Source: Sphingobacteriales bacterium
GTDB lineage: Bacteria > Bacteroidota > Bacteroidia > Chitinophagales > Chitinophagaceae
Direction: 5' to 3'
Assembly (NCBI GenBank): GCA_016708305.1
Contig: JADJGB010000002.1
Span: 62,001 to 126,000 of the forward strand
Length of the DNA stretch: 64,000 bases
The translations under genes and the position numbers were made by a program. The first letter of the stretch is position 1. Every line of letters begins with the position of its first letter. The notes under the pieces are model-generated. The model had not been told where the DNA came from. It saw nothing but the letters and a program-made list of their open reading frames with translations, and did no database searches. Positions 1 through 10,520 of the stretch are shown piece by piece.

Positions 1-1683
1 TCCTTTGTACAGCCACATCCAGCAGTCTTTAATCCATTCATCGCCGGCTGCTTTTATCTCTTGCAGCGCTTTTAAAACGACATTGTAGCAAACTAAGTGT
101 GTACCGTGCGGATCGGCAAAATAACCGGCGCAAAATACCTGATGGGGCTTTATCTCGCGCAATAATTCAACGGTTATTTTAACGTCCTTTGCACTCATCG
201 GATTCTTTTCGATAGTTCCAGTTTCGTAGAAAGGCAAATTTTGAAAATGTATATTTTTCTCCTCAATACCTACATAAAGGCAGGTGGCTTTTGCCTCACC
301 TCTTCTAATCAATCCTTTTATTTCCCTGATAGTAGGCGTGTCCACCTGATTTGACTTTTTATTGGCAATATATTTTCTTGCTTGAGCTAATAATTTTTCA
401 GGTTTGTCAGAATCTATTTTGGCTATTTCATTGAACCCTACCGCAAAGTCCATAAAGCGGGTAACAAACTCATCGGTAACAGCAATGTTGCCGGATGTTT
501 GATAACCCACATGCACTTCGTGCCCCTGATCGTGCAGCCTTTGAAATGTACCTCCCATGCTGATAATGTCATCATCAGGGTGTGGAGAGAAGATAATGGT
601 TCTCTTTGGAAATGGAGTAGATCTCTCAGGATGAGTGGGCAGGTCGGCGTTTGGCTTGCCTCCCGGCCAACCGGTGATAATGTCCCTAATCATATAGTAA
701 ACCTGTAGGTTCACTTCGGAAGCATCTCCCCTTTCAACCAGCAGTTCTCCCAAACCGTTATTGAAATAATCTTCATTGGTAAGGCTTAGGATTGTCTTTT
801 TCAATTTCAAAGCAGTATGAATTACGGCCTTTTTTATCAGTTGGGGTGTCCAATTTACTTCGCCTGTGAGCCAGGGAGATTTTATTCGGGTAAGTTCTGA
901 TGCCGCAGTATCGTCAATTACGAATTTTACATTATCGTGATTTTGAAGAAATGAAGCCGGAACCATTTCAGAATCATCATCTTCTACTGATTTTTTTACT
1001 GCATTTGCTTTGGAACCGCCCCATGCCATCAAAACAATTTGTTTAGATTTTAAAATGGTGCTGATGCCCATTGTGATGGCCATTCTGGGCACCTGCGATA
1101 CATTGGCAAACTCATAAGAATTGGCATATCGCGTGGATGGCGTCAAATTGATTAAGCGTGTTTTTGTATAAATTCCGGAACCGGGTTCATTAAATCCAAT
1201 GTGGCCGTTGTTGCCAATACCAAGAATCTGAAGATCTATACCTCCTGCTTTTTCAATCGCTTTTTCATATTCAGCCGCATGAGCTTTTATGTTGTCTTTT
1301 TCTACTTCTCCACTGGGAATATTAACGTTTTTAGGGTTGATGTCCACATGGGCAAACAGATTGTTATACATAAAGGTATTATAGCTTTGGGGCGCGTCTT
1401 TCTTAATCGGATAATATTCATCCAGATTAAAAGTAACAACGTTTTTAAAACTGAGTTTCTCCTCTTTATGCATCCTTATCAATTCGGCATACACCAGTTT
1501 GGGACTGGAACCCGTAGCCAACCCCAAAACGCATTTTTGTTTGGCTTTTTGTTTTTGTCGAATTAAATCGGCGATGGTTTTTGCGATTGCAAGAGAACCT
1601 GCCTTCATGTCAGGATAGATTTCAACATCTATTTTTTCAAGACTGTCCAGTTGGCTGCTTTTAGATTGATTTTTTTTGGCCAT
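1..1683 (-). CDS. nagB: Glucosamine-6-phosphate deaminase with C-terminal PIG-L/LmbE-type deacetylase domain (3' end outside window)
   Basis: The frame is open from ATG at 1683 to the window edge (561 codons), so the C-terminus is missing. The N-terminal half is a NagB sugar isomerase domain: LGLATGSSP (phosphate loop), FNLDEYYP with the catalytic Asp, and the GIGNNGHIGFNEPG active-site segment. The second half starts with a PIG-L/LmbE zinc-hydrolase motif (SPHPDDD, then GGT). This two-domain architecture is common in Bacteroidota. The predicted reaction is glucosamine-6-P to fructose-6-P plus ammonia, in the cytoplasm; the PIG-L half would be an amidase or deacetylase of unknown substrate. 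It lies 33 bp downstream of a GH20 hexosaminidase on the same strand, which supports a role in GlcNAc/chitin-oligomer use. Confidence 0.93.
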   Translation of the reverse strand, partial: MAKKNQSKSSQLDSLEKIDVEIYPDMKAGSLAIAKTIADLIRQKQKAKQKCVLGLATGSSPKLVYAELIRMHKEEKLSFKNVVTFNLDEYYPIKKDAPQSYNTFMYNNLFAHVDINPKNVNIPSGEVEKDNIKAHAAEYEKAIEKAGGIDLQILGIGNNGHIGFNEPGSGIYTKTRLINLTPSTRYANSYEFANVSQVPRMAITMGISTILKSKQIVLMAWGGSKANAVKKSVEDDDSEMVPASFLQNHDNVKFVIDDTAASELTRIKSPWLTGEVNWTPQLIKKAVIHTALKLKKTILSLTNEDYFNNGLGELLVERGDASEVNLQVYYMIRDIITGWPGGKPNADLPTHPERSTPFPKRTIIFSPHPDDDIISMGGTFQRLHDQGHEVHVGYQTSGNIAVTDEFVTRFMDFAVGFNEIAKIDSDKPEKLLAQARKYIANKKSNQVDTPTIREIKGLIRRGEAKATCLYVGIEEKNIHFQNLPFYETGTIEKNPMSAKDVKITVELLREIKPHQVFCAGYFADPHGTHLVCYNVVLKALQEIKAAGDEWIKDCWMWLYKG

Positions 1684-1716
1684 TGTTATTCTATTTAAAG
1701 TTAGTTCGAGATAAAG

Positions 1717-3357
1717 TTATTTATTTTTCTTGTAATAATTTACATCCCACAAGTCATATCTTTTTAATTGGGTTGACAAACGCTTCTGAAAGTCTTTGTA
1801 ATCCCTTTCGGCAGGCGTTGTCCACAGTACTTCACTCAGTGCAACTGCCCTGGGAAAAAAGCATATATTCCACTTTAAAGGGGGTTTTCATGTATTCTGT
1901 CCACAAATTGGCTTGTCAGCCCCAGATGTATTGTTTTTCATCATCTTTTAAGGAAGTAGGAACGATGCTCCAGGAATAGACTTTTTCAATTGGCAGGAAC
2001 CACCTGTTGTTTGAAATGGTAACCGAATCATCATGTTTTTCCTGCTGGTGGTCGAAATAGGCATATCCATTGGGAGTCATAATTACCCTGTGTTTTTCCT
2101 TTGCAGCGGCAATACCTCCTTCTTCACCACGCCAACTCATTACAATTGCATTGGGTGCCAGGCCGCCTTCCAGTATTTCGTCCCAGCCAATCAATGATTT
2201 CCCTTTGCCGTTAAGGAATTTTTCCATTCTTTTTATCACATAGCTTTGAAGATAATGTTCAGCCTGATGGTTTTTATCGCTTTTGATTCCCAGCTCTTTT
2301 ATTCTTTTTTGACAATTTGGACATCTTTGCCAATGTTTTTTTGGACATTCATCAGCGCCTACGTGAAAATATTTTGATGGGAAAAGGGGGATTACTTCGT
2401 TTAAAACGTCTTCCAGAAAAGTGAAAGTAGATTCTTTGCCCGCACAAAACACATCGTCAAATACTCCCCAGGTTTGTTGCACTTGTTTACCTTCCCTCGG
2501 CCCGCTCCATGCAGTATTTTTATCAATAAAGGTAGATTCGTCTGGGAAACAACTCAGGTAAGGATAGGCGGCAATGGCGGCAGAAGCATGACCCGGCATT
2601 TCAATTTCGGGGATTACTTCTATGAATCGTTTTGCAGCATAAGCCACTATATCTTTTACTTCTTCCTGAGTATAAAATCCTCCGGTTTTGATACCGTCGG
2701 TTCCGGTTCCTGGATAAGGCCCGATGATGGTGCCATTGCGCCAGCCGCCAACAGAAGTGAGCTTCGGATACTTTTTGATTTCGATTCTCCATCCCTGGTC
2801 TTCGGTAAGGTGCCAGTGAAAATAGTTCATCTTGTGAAGCGCTATCAAATCAATATATTTTTTGATAAAACTGATGGGCATGAAATGACGGCCTACATCA
2901 AGGTGTAAACCTCTGTAAGTGCGGTCAGGTGCATCATTTACCGTAACTGCCGGAATATTTAATACTTTAGATTTTTGTACAGGAAAAAGTTGAATAAGTG
3001 TCTGCACCCCATAGAAGGTTCCGGTATTGGTTTCCCCTGTAATAATGGAGGCTTTTTTATTGCTTATAAGCGAATAACCGTCTTTGGCAGCTGCTTTCTC
3101 ATTTGTATTGAGAATAATACCTGTACTGCCTGATTTTTTAATTTTTAAGTTAAATCCGTAATAAGCTTTCAGATAATCTCTCAAAAATACTGCTGAAGCC
3201 ATATTTACAGCGTTTTTTACAACAATCGGCGTTTTTTGATTTATTGTAAAGGAACCTACATTCACTTCAAGCGATTTTGGCTTAGGGATAATATTGATAT
3301 CCTGAGATTGAACCGAGCTAAATATAAACATCGTTAATAAAAAAGTAAGTTACGCAT
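1717..3357 (-). CDS. Beta-N-acetylhexosaminidase, GH20 (frameshifted, one in-frame TGA)
   Basis: This is a secreted GH20 exo-hexosaminidase that releases GlcNAc/GalNAc from glycans. The GH20 N-terminal domain is followed by the catalytic barrel with HLDVGRHFM, HWHLTEDQGWRIEI and the catalytic pair HVGADECPKKHW, then GWDEILEGG. The ORF from 3331 looks signal-less, but restoring one T in a T6 run joins it to ATG 3357 and gives MRNLLFLLTMFIFSSVQSQ, a clear signal peptide. Near the C-terminus the frame hits TGA (about 1916) immediately before QANLWTEYMKTP. A further one-base shift in a six-base run (about 1858) precedes the family C-terminus, which ends at TAA 1717-1719. Three small lesions, two in homopolymers, suggest sequence error rather than decay. 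It is probably co-transcribed with the NagB-like gene. Confidence 0.85.
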
Positions 3358-3492
3358 GACATTGAATTGTTAGTTAAAATTTAAGCAAGCAAGATAATCA
3401 ATTTTGCCCATTAAAGGAGGCTCCTTTTCGTGCAAACGATTGAATTTTTTGAAAATAAAAAGGTTCTGTTCAGATAACTTAAATTTGCTATT

Positions 3493-3954
3493 ATGTTAAG
3501 CAATAAGAATCTGGTAGAAAGCTTTTTCAAAAGTATGCAGAAGGGTGATTTTCGTGCCTTAAATGCATGTTATTCGTATGATATTATTTATAGCGACCCT
3601 ATTTTCGGGTTATTAAAGGGCGATGATGTAAAAATGATGTGGCAAATGTTGCTGGAGGGCGCTAAGAATATATCGGTAAAAATTCTGGAAATTGAAGATG
3701 TTGATGAAGAATATATAACCTGCCGTTACAGCATCAACTATTTTTTTGAACCAACAGGTGGAAACATCAGCAACTTGCCTAAGGCGTTTATGAGAATAAA
3801 GGATGAAAAAATTATTGAGCACAGCGATGGCTACAGGCTCAGTACTTTTATAGCCGATACCTATGGGCTAAAGGGGCAGATTCTGGGTTGGTCGGGATTT
3901 ATGAAAAAAAAGTGTACAGAGGAAATACAGGAATATGCTGACTCAGTTTATTAA
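3493..3954 (+). CDS. SnoaL-like / NTF2-fold protein, 153 aa
   Basis: A small single-domain protein starting NLVESFFKSMQKGDF, the typical first helix of SnoaL/NTF2-like proteins, followed by a YDIIYSDPIFG strand-turn and alternating strands. Members of this fold include polyketide cyclases, limonene-epoxide hydrolase-like enzymes and many proteins with no assigned substrate. No catalytic set can be assigned here. It has no signal peptide. It is a monocistronic plus-strand gene divergent from the GH20 gene and convergent with the FMN reductase six bases downstream. Function unknown. Confidence 0.7.
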   Translation: MLSNKNLVESFFKSMQKGDFRALNACYSYDIIYSDPIFGLLKGDDVKMMWQMLLEGAKNISVKILEIEDVDEEYITCRYSINYFFEPTGGNISNLPKAFMRIKDEKIIEHSDGYRLSTFIADTYGLKGQILGWSGFMKKKCTEEIQEYADSVY

Positions 3955-3960
3955 TATGTT

Positions 3961-4509
3961 CTAACAGTTCTTCGCAATTTTTTCAGCCAGCCATAAAAAT
4001 TCGGCAACAAAGTTGTGAATATTATTATAAAAATTTTCATCAATCAGGTTGCCATGAATGTCGAATTTCTGATCGGCTTTTGGCACCAACATTAATTGCG
4101 GCGATGCTATGCAAAACATGGCTGCGGATAAAAGAATCATTTGCTGCACACATCTCATGCCTCCCAGCGCACCTGTGGATACTGCCACTAAGCCAACGGG
4201 CTTATGCAATTGTTTGGAAAAATGGTCAATTAAGTTTTTCATTGCGGGTGAGTAGCTGCCGTTAAACTCCGGCGAAACCCAAATAAAAGCGTTAGCGCCA
4301 AACATTCTTTCTGCAAGAGGCTTAAACTCATCCGGCGTCATTTCTACCGATTTGAACACTGACTGTAATGGCGGTAGTTGAAATTCTCTGCAGTCAATTA
4401 ATCCTATTTCATGTTTAGTTGTCTCCTTTAACCATTTTTGTAATGCCAGGGCTACCCTTACCGATATACTTTCTTTTCTGGGGCTGCCCGAAATTATTTC
4501 AATTCTCAT
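3961..4509 (-). CDS. NADPH-dependent FMN reductase family protein (flavodoxin fold)
   Basis: A 182-aa flavodoxin-like reductase of the SsuE/ChrR/azoreductase group. The N-terminus IISGSPRKESIS is the phosphate-binding loop for FMN, and WVSPEFNGSYSPAMKNLIDH is the family-defining PEYNxSxPxxLKNxID segment; STGALGGMR follows. Such enzymes use NAD(P)H to reduce quinones, azo compounds or chromate, or supply reduced FMN. The substrate cannot be told from sequence. Full length, cytoplasmic, apparently monocistronic. Confidence 0.88.
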   Translation of the reverse strand: MRIEIISGSPRKESISVRVALALQKWLKETTKHEIGLIDCREFQLPPLQSVFKSVEMTPDEFKPLAERMFGANAFIWVSPEFNGSYSPAMKNLIDHFSKQLHKPVGLVAVSTGALGGMRCVQQMILLSAAMFCIASPQLMLVPKADQKFDIHGNLIDENFYNNIHNFVAEFLWLAEKIAKNC

Positions 4510-4644
4510 TCAGTTCGATAATTTTATTCTGTAGCAAACATAATAGTATTTTGTTCTGAGACATTATTTTTTTAACTAACATTTTTTCATCATTTATTGA
4601 GCCTGCTTATGATTTAAATATTAATTTCGTTATAAATCCTTTTT

Positions 4645-5679
4645 ATGCTAAATAGAAAACGTTTTTTGCAGATAGCTTCTTTGACCGGTGTGTCTTCTGT
4701 ATTTTTCAATTCGCTGAACGGTCAAAAGATTAAACCCAATCTCAATAATCCTGTAGTAATTTCTACCTGGGATCAGGGTATTGCTGCCAACAAAGGCGCT
4801 TGGGAAGTATTGAAAAATGGCGGGTCTGCATTAGATGCTGTTGAAAAAGGAGTGATGGTTACAGAATCTGAACCAAATTGTTGCGTGGGCTTGCAGGCCA
4901 ATCCGGATAGGGATGGCTTTGTAACGCTCGATGCCAGTATTATGGATCACCAATATAATTGCGGCAGTGTGGGTTTTTTGGAAAGAATAAAACATCCGAT
5001 ATCCGTTGCGCGGCGTGTGATGGAAAAAACGCCGCATGTAATGTTAGTGGGGCAGGGGGCGCAGCAGTTTGCTGCAGCCGAGGGTTTCCCATTGGAACCT
5101 GAAGTGCTGTCTGAGGAAGCCCGGAAAGCTTATGACGCTTGGTTAAAAAACTCTCATTATGAACCGCAGATAAACCGGGAAAATATCCAGAATAAAGGAC
5201 ACGGTCCTTTTGCTCCCGCTAAATATGACGATGGTAGCTGGAATCACGATACAATCGGGATGCTGGCAATGGATGCCAAAGGTAACTTAAGTGGTAGCTG
5301 CACCACCAGTGGCATGGGTTTCAAAATGCGCGGACGCTTAGGAGACTCGCCCATCATCGGTGCAGGACTGTATGTGGACAATGAAGTGGGCGCTTGTGTG
5401 GCCACCGGTCAGGGCGAAGATATTATCAGAGTGGCAGGCTCTCATAGCGTGGTGGAGATGATGCGTCAGGGACACAATCCTGAAACAGCCTGTAGAAAAA
5501 TTATAGAAAGGATTGTGAAGATAAAGGGAGCAGATGCCAAAAAAATTCAGGTAGCCTTTATCGCCATTAATAAACACGGAGTAATAGGCACTTTTTCCAT
5601 CCATAAAGGCTTTAGCTATGCACTGAAGAATAAGGCTACCGAAAAATTGGTAAATGCGAAAAGCATTTTCAGGCAATAG
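4645..5679 (+). CDS. N4-(beta-N-acetylglucosaminyl)-L-asparaginase (glycosylasparaginase, Ntn hydrolase)
   Basis: A 344-aa precursor of the glycosylasparaginase family, which cleaves the GlcNAc-Asn bond of N-glycan remnants. Export signal-like N-terminus (MLNRKRFLQIASLTGV, hydrophobic stretch, then LNGQ). The autoproteolysis site is GSWNHDTIGML: Thr203 becomes the N-terminal nucleophile of the beta subunit. STWDQGIAANKGAWE and GSALDAVEKGV are alpha-subunit landmarks; SGMGFKMRGRLGDSPIIGAG contributes substrate-binding residues. The reading frame is intact. Together with GH20 and NagB in the same 5 kb it suggests use of glycoprotein-derived amino sugars, although it is on the opposite strand. 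Confidence 0.93.
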   Translation: MLNRKRFLQIASLTGVSSVFFNSLNGQKIKPNLNNPVVISTWDQGIAANKGAWEVLKNGGSALDAVEKGVMVTESEPNCCVGLQANPDRDGFVTLDASIMDHQYNCGSVGFLERIKHPISVARRVMEKTPHVMLVGQGAQQFAAAEGFPLEPEVLSEEARKAYDAWLKNSHYEPQINRENIQNKGHGPFAPAKYDDGSWNHDTIGMLAMDAKGNLSGSCTTSGMGFKMRGRLGDSPIIGAGLYVDNEVGACVATGQGEDIIRVAGSHSVVEMMRQGHNPETACRKIIERIVKIKGADAKKIQVAFIAINKHGVIGTFSIHKGFSYALKNKATEKLVNAKSIFRQ

Positions 5680-5761
5680 GCTGTAGGCTATAAGCAGAAG
5701 GCTTTTACATCAATGAAATATTGAAAAATAATTGTAAGTACTTAAATAGAAATCATCAATC

Positions 5762-6485
5762 ATGTTAATCGAAATAGCTACTACCGATTTTGAATCTACC
5801 CGGCAGGCTGTGGCCGGCGGTGCCGACAGGATAGAGCTTTGTGCCAATCTGGGCGAGGGTGGCACCACCCAATCCTACGGAGTAATAAAAAACTGCCGCG
5901 AAAATTTTGGAGTTAAAGTTTACCCCATCATCCGTGTACGTGGCGGCGATTTTTTATATACAGATGAGGAATACCAATGTATGTATGATGATGCCATGAT
6001 GTGCAAACAATTGGGTTGCGATGGCGTGGTAATTGGTTTTTTGAAAAAGGACGGAACGATAGATGTGGAGCGTACTGCAAAAATTGTAAAGATGTGTATC
6101 CATTGGGCGTAACTTTTCATCGTGCTTTCGACAGGTGTAAGGATCCGTTTGAAGCTTTGGAACAATTGATTGAAGTCGGCTGCGAAAGAATACTCACCAG
6201 TGGTCAAATGCGTACTGCACCGGAAGGAGTGTCGTTAATCACACAACTGCAACATCAAGCCAGCAACCGAATCGTGCGATGCCGGGCAGCGGCGTAAGAA
6301 GCAATAATATCCGCCAACTGGCAGATGCTACGGGCTGCACCGAGTTTCACACATCCTTGCGTGAATTGGTATTTAGCCAAATGGATTTTATTACGCCTGC
6401 CTTTAAAGATGACCCCGAAAACAATCATTACAGCGTAAATGCTGAAAAGGTAAGAGAGTTGAGGCGTTCTTTGGAAAATGGCTGA
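5762..6485 (+). CDS. cutC: CutC family protein (two frameshifts)
   Basis: CutC-type TIM barrel. The N-terminus MLIEIATTDFESTRQAVAGGADRIELCANL is split here as MLIEIATTDFES and GADRIELCANLGEGG, which with IRVRGGDFLYTDEE is diagnostic. The frame breaks near 6095; the sequence continues as PLGVTFHRAFDRCKDP in another frame. It breaks again near 6272, where restoring a G gives RIVAMPGSGVR and then the C-terminal NNIRQLADATGCTEFHTS. Joined product about 240 aa, the normal family length. CutC was linked to copper homeostasis in E. coli, but its biochemical role is not settled. Its end is 5 bp from the convergent pyrD. Confidence 0.85.
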
Positions 6486-6490
6486 TTAAC

Positions 6491-7542
6491 TTACTGATTC
6501 AGCTTTTTGCAGATTTTACTTACGATGGCAGGGCCTTCATAAATAAAACCCGTCCAAACCTGAACTAAGGATGCTCCTGCTTTTAATTTTTCGCGGGCAT
6601 CCATGGCGGTGAAAATACCCCCCGATGCAATGATAGGAATTTGTCCATTGGCTTTTTCAAAAATATATTTTACAATCGCCGTACTCCTTTCGGTAACCGG
6701 CTTTCCACTCAACCCACCTGCACCCATTTTTTCAACCTCCTCAATCGGTGTGGTTAATCCAGCTCTGGAAATAGTAGTATTGGTTGCAATGATGCCATCT
6801 AACTTTATTTCGAGCGCCAGTTCTATCACATCATCTAATTGTGCCGGAGTAATGTCGGGTGCTATCTTGAGCAAAACGGGTTTGGCCACCGCCTTAGCAT
6901 TATTCATCATGGCAAGGTTGAGCAATATTTTTTTCAAAGAATCTTTTTCCTGTAGTTCACGCAGGCCGGGTGTATTGGGGCTGCTCACGTTTACAGCAAA
7001 ATAATCAACATAAGGATGCAGCTTATTGAAGCAGACAGCATAGTCATTCCAGGCTTCCTCATTGGGAGTAACTTTATTTTTACCAATATTCCCGCCAATA
7101 ATCATAGGAAGCTTTTTGTTTTGCCGTCCTTCCTTTTCGCGCCAGTTTTTCAACCTTTCGGCAATTACATCAGCGCCTTCATTGTTAAATCCCATGCGGT
7201 TAATCAGCGCTTTGTCTTTGGCAGCCTGAAAAGGCGGGGTTTTTCATTGCCCACCTGTGCCAAAGGAGTAACGGTGCCAATTTCTACAAATCCAAAACCC
7301 AATGCCTCTAATTCATTCAGATAAGCGGCATTTTTATCAAAACCGGCTCCAAGTCCCAAAGGATTTCTAAAATTCATGTTCAAAAATTTCACCTTAAGGC
7401 TCTTGTCTTTGGGCGTTAAGAAAAAGGTCAGAATGTTTTTTCCAAAAGGAATTTTGGCAAGAATTCGTAAATAATTCATTGCAAAATGATGCACTGCCTC
7501 CGGGTCGAAGAGAAAAAATATTTTTCGAAATAGCTGATACAT
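6491..7542 (-). CDS. pyrD: Dihydroorotate dehydrogenase (quinone), class 2 (one frameshift)
   Basis: Fourth step of pyrimidine synthesis: dihydroorotate to orotate with electrons passed to menaquinone. The N-terminal membrane-association helices (MYQLFRKIFFLFDPEAVHHF) mark class 2. FMN-barrel landmarks are NPLGLGAGFDKNA, FVEIGTVTPL, then NVSSPNTPGLREL with the catalytic Ser of class 2, KIAPDI, and IIASGGIFTAMDA. The frame is broken once near 7200: one extra A in LPKxKALINRMGFNN rejoins the two ORFs. Full length about 348 aa. An essential housekeeping gene disrupted by a single homopolymer base strongly suggests sequence error. Confidence 0.92.
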
Positions 7543-7648
7543 ATCTGCAAAGATAAAAGAAGTTGAAAACCATTTTGGAAGAAATAAAAGGCTTTATTAT
7601 ATTTGGAGATAAAAGTTGTTTATGCAACTTAAAAAACTTAAAAAATTA

Positions 7649-8829
7649 ATGATGCAGGAAGCCTATATTGTAGCAGGATACAGAACAGCAGTTGCCAAAG
7701 CCAAAAGAGGCGGTTTCAGGTTTTATCGCCCTGATGATTTGGCAATAGAAGTAATTAAAGGCTTGATGGCCTCGGTACCCGAACTGGAGCCAAGCCGTAT
7801 TGACGACGTACTGGTGGGCAATGCCGTACCCGAAGCGGAACAGGGTTTGCAGGTAGGCAGAATTATTGCTGCAAGGGCTTTAGGCATCCAAACTCCCGGA
7901 GCCACCGTCAATCGTTATTGTGCTTCGGGCTTAGAAACTATTGCTATTGCCACTGCTAAAATCAGGGCGGGGCAGGCAGATTGTATCATTGCCGGTGGTA
8001 CCGAGAGCATGAGTTTAGTGCCTTCCTCCGGATGGAAAACGGTTCCTGCATATTCCATTGCAAGCGATGAGCCGGATTATTATCTCAACATGGGGCTTAC
8101 TGCCGAAGCCGTTTCAAAAGAGTTTAATGTGAGCCGTGAGCAGCAGGATGAATATAGCTATCACTCTCACCAAAAAGCGATTCATGCCATCCAAAACGGC
8201 TATTTCAAGGAGGGGATTTTACCTATCAATGTGGAAGAAGTTTATTTGGATGCAAAGAATAAACGACAGGTAAAACAAAATGTGATAGACACAGACGAAG
8301 GACCCAGATCAGACACTTCGTTGGAGGCTCTGGCAAAGCTTAGACCTGCATTTGCAGCTAATTGCACTGTCACTGCCGGAAATTCTTCTCAGATGAGTGA
8401 TGGCGCTGCCTTTGTGATTGTGATGGGCGAAAAATGATGAAAGAACTTGAGTTGAAACCCTTGGGAAGGTTAGTTGCCTGTGCTTCGGCAGGAGTGCATC
8501 CGCGCATCATGGGCATTGGCCCTGTGGCTGCTATTCCAAAAGCATTGAGGCAGGCAGATATGGGCCTTAATGAAATAGACCTGATAGAACTGAATGAAGC
8601 ATTTGCCGCACAAACAATAGCAGTAATCCGCGAAGCCAAATTAAATCCTGATATTGTTAATATTAATGGTGGAGCTATTGCTTTGGGGCATCCGCTTGGT
8701 TGTACAGGAGCTAAGTTAACCATTCAGGTTCTCCATGATTTGAACCGATTGAATAAGTGTTACGGATTGGTAACTGCCTGCGTGGGCGGCGGCCAGGGTA
8801 TTGCAGGCATTATAGAGAAATGTTTTTAA
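7649..8829 (+). CDS. Acetyl-CoA acyltransferase (thiolase) (one frameshift)
   Basis: A degradative-type thiolase of about 392 aa. NRYCASGLETIAIA contains the acyl-accepting Cys; GGAIALGHPLGCTGAK supplies the His, and VTACVGGGQGIAG the second Cys. The start is taken at ATG 7649 (MMQEAYIVAGYRTAV); an upstream in-frame TTG/ATG would add a Lys-rich stretch atypical for the family. The frame breaks at about 8435, where the string GAAAAATGATG lacks one A. This leaves a false 4-base overlap that mimics translational coupling. It likely acts in beta-oxidation; an acyl-CoA dehydrogenase lies far away at 59.3 kb. Confidence 0.92.
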
Positions 8830-8866
8830 GTAGGAATAATACATTATTCTTAATAATTACTTAATC

Positions 8867-9569
8867 ATGATAGCGCAAGCCCATTCATTTGTTCACATGC
8901 TTTTTATAAGCATCATCGCCTTGTTTCCTGTGGTCAATCCTTTTGGCTCTGCATTGATTGTAAGTCCTTATGTCTCACAACTTTCAGAACCTGATAAAAA
9001 AGCATCTGTAAAAAAAAATAACAATATATGCTTTTTTTATATGCATTGTCTTTTTGCTGGGTGGTCATTGGATTCTTGAGCTTTTTGGCATATCGGTTCC
9101 GGTGATTCAACTGGCTGGTGGTATCATGATTTGCAAAATGGGCTGGAACTCTCTTTCGGCAGGAACAGACAATCCTACCGAAAAAGCTGATGTAAAAGAT
9201 TATTCAAAAACTAATAGCGGAGAAAATATAAAAGACAGGCTTTTTTATCCGCTTACATTTCCGATAACTACAGGAGCGGGTACCATATCGGTGCTTTTTA
9301 CTTTAAGCGCCCATAGCTCCAGCGCTGACTGGATCAGCTATTTGATAAATACAATAGCTGTACTAACGGCAATAATAGTGATGTGTATTTTGGTATATAT
9401 TTTTTATGTAAACACCAAAATCATTATTAACAAACTGGGTAGTAACGGACAGGATATTGCCAACAGGATTATTGCATTCTTAATATTTTTCGTAGGCTTA
9501 CAAATTGCTGTTACCGGAATAAAAAGCCTTTTCCCAATTGCGACCACACTAAAAGGCATCGCCAATTAA
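8867..9569 (+). CDS. MarC family integral membrane protein (one frameshift)
   Basis: MarC/UPF0056 membrane protein with about six TM segments. The first half ends FPVVNPFGSALIVSPYVSQL, a MarC landmark; the second half carries LGGHWILELFGISVPVIQLAGG and the FYPLTFPITTGAGTISV motif. The two parts are joined across a run of nine As at about 9008-9017, where the frame slips. Joined length about 233 aa. Function unknown; early links of MarC to multiple antibiotic resistance were not confirmed. It starts 37 bp after the thiolase and could be co-transcribed. Confidence 0.87.
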
Positions 9570-9709
9570 TTTATTCAGCTAATCTCGCTATCAGACAGAT
9601 ATAAGAAATGTTCCGGTTTTTAAAGTTTCCTTAAAGATCAGCCATTTTGACTAAACTATTAATAATCATTAGTAGCTTTATGTCCAATTTTAATCCTAAA
9701 AACTGATAA

Positions 9710-10102
9710 ATGAAAACGAAAATTTTCACCACCACCCGCGTGTTCGCATTGGGTGTTATTAGCCTTGTAATTGTAGGTTTTAGCTCCTGCGCCCCGGCTT
9801 ATTATCCTTATGATGACTATTATGGATATTACCCAAATTATTATTACTCCCCCGGCTATTATGGGTATAACTACTATTACCCACGTGTTCGACACAGTGT
9901 TTTTGTAAACAGGCGATACGAAACCCGAAGGTATAATGCAAGGCGCAGCAATACGAATCCAAGGGTTTTTAGAAATGACTCCAGGAGCAATATAAGAACT
10001 CCACAGCGTAGTGCGCCATCAATAAGAAATGTGGTGCCGCCAAGAGGCAGTGGCAACATAGGCCGTTCAGGTAGAAGCAGCAGTTCTGCAAGAGGAAGAT
10101 AA
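9710..10102 (+). CDS. Small Tyr-rich, Arg/Ser-rich lipoprotein, 130 aa
   Basis: The N-terminus KTKIFTTTRVFALGVISLV is followed by the lipobox GFSSC (Cys about residue 27), so this is a predicted lipoprotein. Residues about 30-58 are almost entirely Tyr, Pro, Gly, Asn and Asp (PYDDYYGYYPNYYYSPGYYG). The rest is basic and Ser/Arg-rich (RSNIRTPQRSAPSIRNVV, GRSGRSSSSARGR). There is no recognisable fold. The bias suggests a disordered surface-anchored polypeptide. Similar Tyr-rich small lipoproteins are common in Bacteroidota but uncharacterised. Confidence 0.65.
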   Translation: MKTKIFTTTRVFALGVISLVIVGFSSCAPAYYPYDDYYGYYPNYYYSPGYYGYNYYYPRVRHSVFVNRRYETRRYNARRSNTNPRVFRNDSRSNIRTPQRSAPSIRNVVPPRGSGNIGRSGRSSSSARGR

Positions 10103-10520
10103 CAAATATTGCAAAATGGGTTAATTTTCCTTTGATCAATAATATTGGTAACCTGCCGAACCTGTACGAAGTATAGATTTAGCAGACTTTTCTTTGTAAT
10201 GCTGAAGAAAGTATTGGAAATTTAGAAACCTTTCCCTGCCAATAGGGATTTTTAGCCCAAAAAACAAACCCTTGCCCTGCCTAAAACAGAATATAATCAA
10301 TTACAATATTGATACAAGTAGAAGGCTTTTTGCATAAGCGAAAAAGAAGGCTTTTATTTTATAAAATACATCATATTGTAATATATTATATGTATTATTT
10401 TTCGCACAATTCATAAATAATTATGGAAAAAATGAAAATATTTCGCAAATTTTAAAAATTTATTGTAAATTATTTGGATATTAGTTTTCAAAAACTATAC
10501 TTTTACATAAAATTAATAAA
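10103..10520. other. 418-bp intergenic region upstream of glnN
   Basis: No gene seen. AT-rich, with a direct repeat AGAAGGCTTTTNNN around 10320 and 10347 that brackets a weak terminator-like hairpin (CTTTTTGC ATAA GCGAAAAAG). The last ~150 bases are over 75% AT and probably hold the glnN promoter, but no confident -33/-7 pair was found. Confidence 0.5.

Noticed and set aside
3480..3487. TAAATTTG -7-like element before the SnoaL-like gene
   Set aside because: It lies only 5 bp before the ATG and has no matching -33 element, so it would require a leaderless or mis-started transcript.
8434..8437. ATGA overlap as translational coupling of two genes
   Set aside because: The two ORFs are halves of one thiolase; adding one A to the A5 run fuses them.
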